DNA from: Gammaproteobacteria bacterium | Lineage (GTDB): Bacteria; Pseudomonadota; Gammaproteobacteria; Pseudomonadales; UBA3067 | Direction of reading: 5' to 3' | DNA: 7,214 bases | Assembly (NCBI GenBank): GCA_002402085.1 | Contig: NVVB01000023.1 | Location: 23,366 to 30,579, forward strand | In this document: one piece after another, positions 4,688-7,214 of the stretch | Position numbering within the stretch: the first letter of the stretch is position 1 | How the letters are laid out: every line of letters begins with the position of its first letter | Program-made: the position numbers and the translations under genes | Notes under the pieces: generated by a model | What the model was told of the DNA's origin: nothing | Seen by the model: the letters and a program-made list of their open reading frames with translations, nothing else | The model's database searches: none

Positions 4688-6298
4688 ATGGATACCAATA
4701 TAGATCAGCTCTTAGATAAAGGGATTACTCACCACAAGGCGACTCAATTCAATGAGGCCGAAGCGTGCTATCAGCAAGTGCTTGGCGAACAGAAGTCGAA
4801 TGTAGAGGCACTTCATCTCTTGGGGTTGCTGCGTTATCAAAGTGGCAGTTATGACAGTGCATTACAATTGATTAAAGAAGCGATTAATCTTAAGTCGGAT
4901 TACCCGGATGCACTCAATAATCTAGGTCTGGTCTATGAAGCTAAAAACCTCCCTGATCTGGCTCAAGAGCAATATGAACAAGCGTTGTTACTCAATAGAG
5001 AAAGCGAGCAAGCGTTATGTAATCTGGGGGGCCTGTATTTAGCCAATTATCAGTTGCAGCGTGCTCGGTCTTTGTTCGAGCGTGCGTTAAAGCTCAATCC
5101 GAAATCTGTCGAGGTGCTTTCAAACTTAGGCAAAGTGGCACACGATGAAGGCGATTTAAAAAAGGCGTATGACCTGTATATTAAAGCATTGGAGGTTTCT
5201 CCCAATTATCCCCTGGCCCTGAATAACTTAGGGCAGTTGTATTTAGATCAAGGAGATGTAGAAAAAGCGTTTATTTTTATTGACCGGTCACTCACCTACG
5301 ACGCTGATTTTACTGAAGCTATTGTTAATAAAGCATTAGTGCTGTTGCGTCTTGGGGTGTTCAAGGAGGGTTGGGCTAATTATGAATCTAGAGTTAAGCG
5401 TACGTATCACCGTGATTATTTGTTAGATCCTCGTAATCCGAAAGTAGAGCTACCACGGCCTTCTACTTATTGCCCTATTGAGTTGGATTCCAAACAGCTA
5501 GTCGTGCTGTCTGAGCAAGGCCTTGGTGATGAGTTGTTTTTCCTGCGGTTTGCACAGACAGTTAAAGCCAAAGGAGGCCGGATTCGTTATCGAAGCTCCA
5601 AAAAGTTGTTTAGCGTACTGAGCCGAGTAGAGTGTTTAGAGTCTGTGTTTGTTGGGCCTTCAGAGATTGGACAGCCTGATCTGATTGCCTCGGTCTGTGA
5701 ATTACCTTTACTGACGCAGATGGGGGCTGTGGACGATATCCCTGCGCCATTAACGTTGACGCCGGATGAATTCGTAATGGATAAAATCGCGTCTAAGCTG
5801 GAGCAGTTCCCAAGGCCTTGGATTGGGGTGTCGTGGAAAGCAGGTACGCCTTATTCGCAGTATTCACTTTATAAAGAAGCACCACTAAACTTGCTGATTA
5901 ATCTGATGAAGGGGGTTCGAGCCACCTGGATTATCATGCAACGTGAGCCGGATAAACGTGAGCTATATAATATTGTTGAAGATGTGGGGCGCGATAAGGT
6001 GGTAGATTTTAGTTTCATCAATAATGATTTAGAGGAAGCGTTAGCAACCACTGCGCTATTGGATGATTACGTGGCTGTGAGTAATACCAATCTACATTTT
6101 AGAGCATCCGTTGATAAGCCCGCCCGGGTCTTGATACCTGTTAAATCAGAATTTCGTTGGATGGTGGATGGTGAGACTAGCCCTTGGTTTCCGACTTTCG
6201 AACTCTATCGTCAAAATGACAAAAGTGGTTGGGAAGATGCCTTTAATCGTTTAGAAAAAGACTTAGCAATACGCTATGCCAATCAATTCAATACCTAG
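4688..6298 (+). CDS. TPR protein with C-terminal GT9-like (GT-B fold) domain
   Basis: The 536-residue product starts with about six tetratricopeptide repeats: residues 5-38, 39-72, 73-106, 107-140, 141-174 and 175-208, with recurring ALNNLGxxY, A at position 20, and a closing P. The C-terminal region from about 268 resembles the glycosyltransferase-9-like domain often fused to TPRs: LSEQGLGDELFFLRFAQ (274-290), a second Rossmann-like half beginning PWIGVSWKAG (377-386), then ALLDDYVAVSNTNLHFRASV (456-475) and FRWM...SPWFP...YRQ (489-509). Such proteins are usually annotated as TPR or putative glycosyltransferases, sometimes in surface-polysaccharide or flagellin-glycosylation loci, but the acceptor and donor cannot be told from sequence. 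No signal peptide or membrane helix is seen, so it should be cytoplasmic. GAGGGG five bases before the ATG is a good ribosome binding site. The gene stands alone and ends at a strong terminator. Confidence 0.85.
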   Translation: MDTNIDQLLDKGITHHKATQFNEAEACYQQVLGEQKSNVEALHLLGLLRYQSGSYDSALQLIKEAINLKSDYPDALNNLGLVYEAKNLPDLAQEQYEQALLLNRESEQALCNLGGLYLANYQLQRARSLFERALKLNPKSVEVLSNLGKVAHDEGDLKKAYDLYIKALEVSPNYPLALNNLGQLYLDQGDVEKAFIFIDRSLTYDADFTEAIVNKALVLLRLGVFKEGWANYESRVKRTYHRDYLLDPRNPKVELPRPSTYCPIELDSKQLVVLSEQGLGDELFFLRFAQTVKAKGGRIRYRSSKKLFSVLSRVECLESVFVGPSEIGQPDLIASVCELPLLTQMGAVDDIPAPLTLTPDEFVMDKIASKLEQFPRPWIGVSWKAGTPYSQYSLYKEAPLNLLINLMKGVRATWIIMQREPDKRELYNIVEDVGRDKVVDFSFINNDLEEALATTALLDDYVAVSNTNLHFRASVDKPARVLIPVKSEFRWMVDGETSPWFPTFELYRQNDKSGWEDAFNRLEKDLAIRYANQFNT

Positions 6299-6301
6299 AT
6301 A

Positions 6302-6339
6302 AAAGCCGGCAGTTAAATAGTGTGTTGGCTGCCGGCTTT
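6302..6339. terminator. Bidirectional terminator between convergent genes
   Basis: AAAGCCGGCAG (6302-6312) and CTGCCGGCTTT (6329-6339) form a perfect 11-bp G+C-rich stem with a 16-base loop. The rightward RNA ends in CTTTAAGTTT and the leftward RNA in CTTTTAT. It therefore serves both the TPR gene on its left and the M16 peptidase gene on its right. Confidence 0.85.
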
Positions 6340-6380
6340 AAGTTTCGTGAAGTTTATCTTTAGTGCAATACTGAGCCCGT

Positions 6381-7214
6381 TTATAGCGAGGCCGCTCCTG
6401 ACTGCGTTTCAGTGGTTGAGCTTATAACATTGCCTTCTTTATCGAGTACGGTAATGACCCCTAGTTCAAGTTCGGCGATCGCTGGCTGTATCTTTTCAAG
6501 GTCCCCAATAATCACCCAAATAAATTGATCAGGATGAAGTACTTGCTGGGCGGCTTGATGAATGTCATCTAGCTTAATGGCGCGTAGTTTATCGCTGTAG
6601 GTGATGATGTAGTCATCGGGGCGGTGGTAGCGAGTGAGGCTGCTTAAGCCACCAAGGAGTGCGCCATTGGTTTCGTATTGTCCGGGCAGTTTTAGCGTTT
6701 TACTGGCCACGACTTTTTCAAGCTCATTATCCGTTGCCGGCGATGCGTTTAAGTAGGCTTTGAATTCCGACAGGATCTCTTTAATTGATTCGGCTGTTTT
6801 ATCACTCTGTACTGGCGCGTAAGCGAAAAAGGGCCGTTGTGCGAAAGCGCCTGAGACGACACTGCCTGCGCCATAGCTCCAGTGTTTATCTTCGCGGAGA
6901 TTTAGATTAAGTCGCGATGTAAAGCTCCCGCCGATAATCGTATTCATAAGCTGTATAGCAATGTTGTTTTCTACTTGCGACGACGGTGCAATGTGGCCGG
7001 CAATAAGCGTTGATTGCAGCGCTCCTGGCTGGTCAATTAGGTAGACCTGGGCTTTTTCAGGGAGCCCTATAGTGGCAAGATTTTTTTTCGATTTAGCGTG
7101 CTTGGGAGCTTGCCATTGACCGAATTGTTGCTCAAGTTTGGGAATGATTTCCGCTAGCGTGGTGTCCCCTGTAATGACCAGCGTTGCGTTATCCGGTCTA
7201 ATCCATTTCGTGTG
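6381..7214 (-). CDS. M16-family peptidase homologue, C-terminal part (runs off right edge)
   Basis: The frame is open from the window edge at 7214 to TAA at 6383-6381, giving the last 277 residues; the true start is outside the window. An internal ATG at 6947 should not be taken as the start, because the family resemblance continues upstream of it. Recognisable features are RPDNATLVITGD at the beginning, then the domain linker and DQPGALQSTLIAGH, and NTIIGGSFTSRLNLNLREDKHWSYGAGS, which matches the C-terminal (usually non-catalytic) domain of M16 peptidases of the pitrilysin/processing-peptidase type. These enzymes bind zinc through an HxxEH motif in the N-terminal domain, which is not visible here, so I cannot tell whether this is the active or inactive subunit. 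In many gammaproteobacteria two such genes are adjacent, and periplasmic location is usual. It converges on the TPR gene through a shared terminator. Confidence 0.92.
   Translation of the reverse strand, partial: HTKWIRPDNATLVITGDTTLAEIIPKLEQQFGQWQAPKHAKSKKNLATIGLPEKAQVYLIDQPGALQSTLIAGHIAPSSQVENNIAIQLMNTIIGGSFTSRLNLNLREDKHWSYGAGSVVSGAFAQRPFFAYAPVQSDKTAESIKEILSEFKAYLNASPATDNELEKVVASKTLKLPGQYETNGALLGGLSSLTRYHRPDDYIITYSDKLRAIKLDDIHQAAQQVLHPDQFIWVIIGDLEKIQPAIAELELGVITVLDKEGNVISSTTETQSGAASL

Noticed and set aside
6381..6947. A complete 188-residue protein starting at the internal ATG 6947
   Set aside because: The same frame stays open to 7214 and shows M16 peptidase sequence upstream of that ATG, so the gene is longer and truncated by the window.

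Overview
The window looks like chromosomal DNA of a gammaproteobacterium of moderate G+C, judged by eye. The anchor is a complete minC-minD-minE division-site operon. MinD and MinE are very close to the enterobacterial/pseudomonad type: MinD has a 269-residue body ending in an amphipathic helix like that of E. coli, and MinE is 83 residues with the IAKERLQ helix. The genus cannot be fixed from the sequence; the gene neighbours (hybrid kinase, TPR-glycosyltransferase-like protein, M16 peptidase) fit a free-living, possibly marine, gammaproteobacterium.

Layout from left to right. (1) 1-1012, minus strand: the N-terminal 337 residues of a large hybrid regulator, with a Ser/Thr kinase domain followed by the start of an AAA-type ATPase domain; it runs off the left edge. 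(2) 1013-1363: a divergent regulatory region with an 18-bp tandem direct repeat and a 29-codon leader ORF whose stop overlaps the minC start (ATGA). (3) 1364-3282, plus strand: minC, minD (TTG start) and minE. (4) 3281-3567: a 14-bp tandem repeat that begins inside the minE stop codon, then a terminator-like hairpin, then two further strong inverted repeats, the last ending in a T-run. (5) 3592-4205, minus strand: three tiny lipoprotein genes too short for ordinary gene callers. Two are 42-codon paralogues whose mature parts differ almost only at synonymous positions; the third is a shorter 27-codon relative or neighbour. A good sigma70-like promoter precedes the first. (6) 4206-4687: 482 bp without a supportable gene apart from that promoter. 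(7) 4688-6298, plus strand: a TPR protein with a C-terminal GT9-like (GT-B) domain. (8) 6302-6339: a strong bidirectional terminator between convergent genes. (9) 6381-7214, minus strand: the C-terminal half of an M16-family zinc peptidase homologue, running off the right edge.

MinCDE work together: MinD binds the membrane as an ATP-bound dimer, recruits MinC to block FtsZ polymerisation, and MinE stimulates MinD ATPase to drive pole-to-pole oscillation. No functional link between the Min operon and the flanking genes can be read from the sequence. The most novel content is in the gaps: the micro-lipoprotein cluster, the leader ORF coupled to minC, and the structured, repeat-bearing region after minE.
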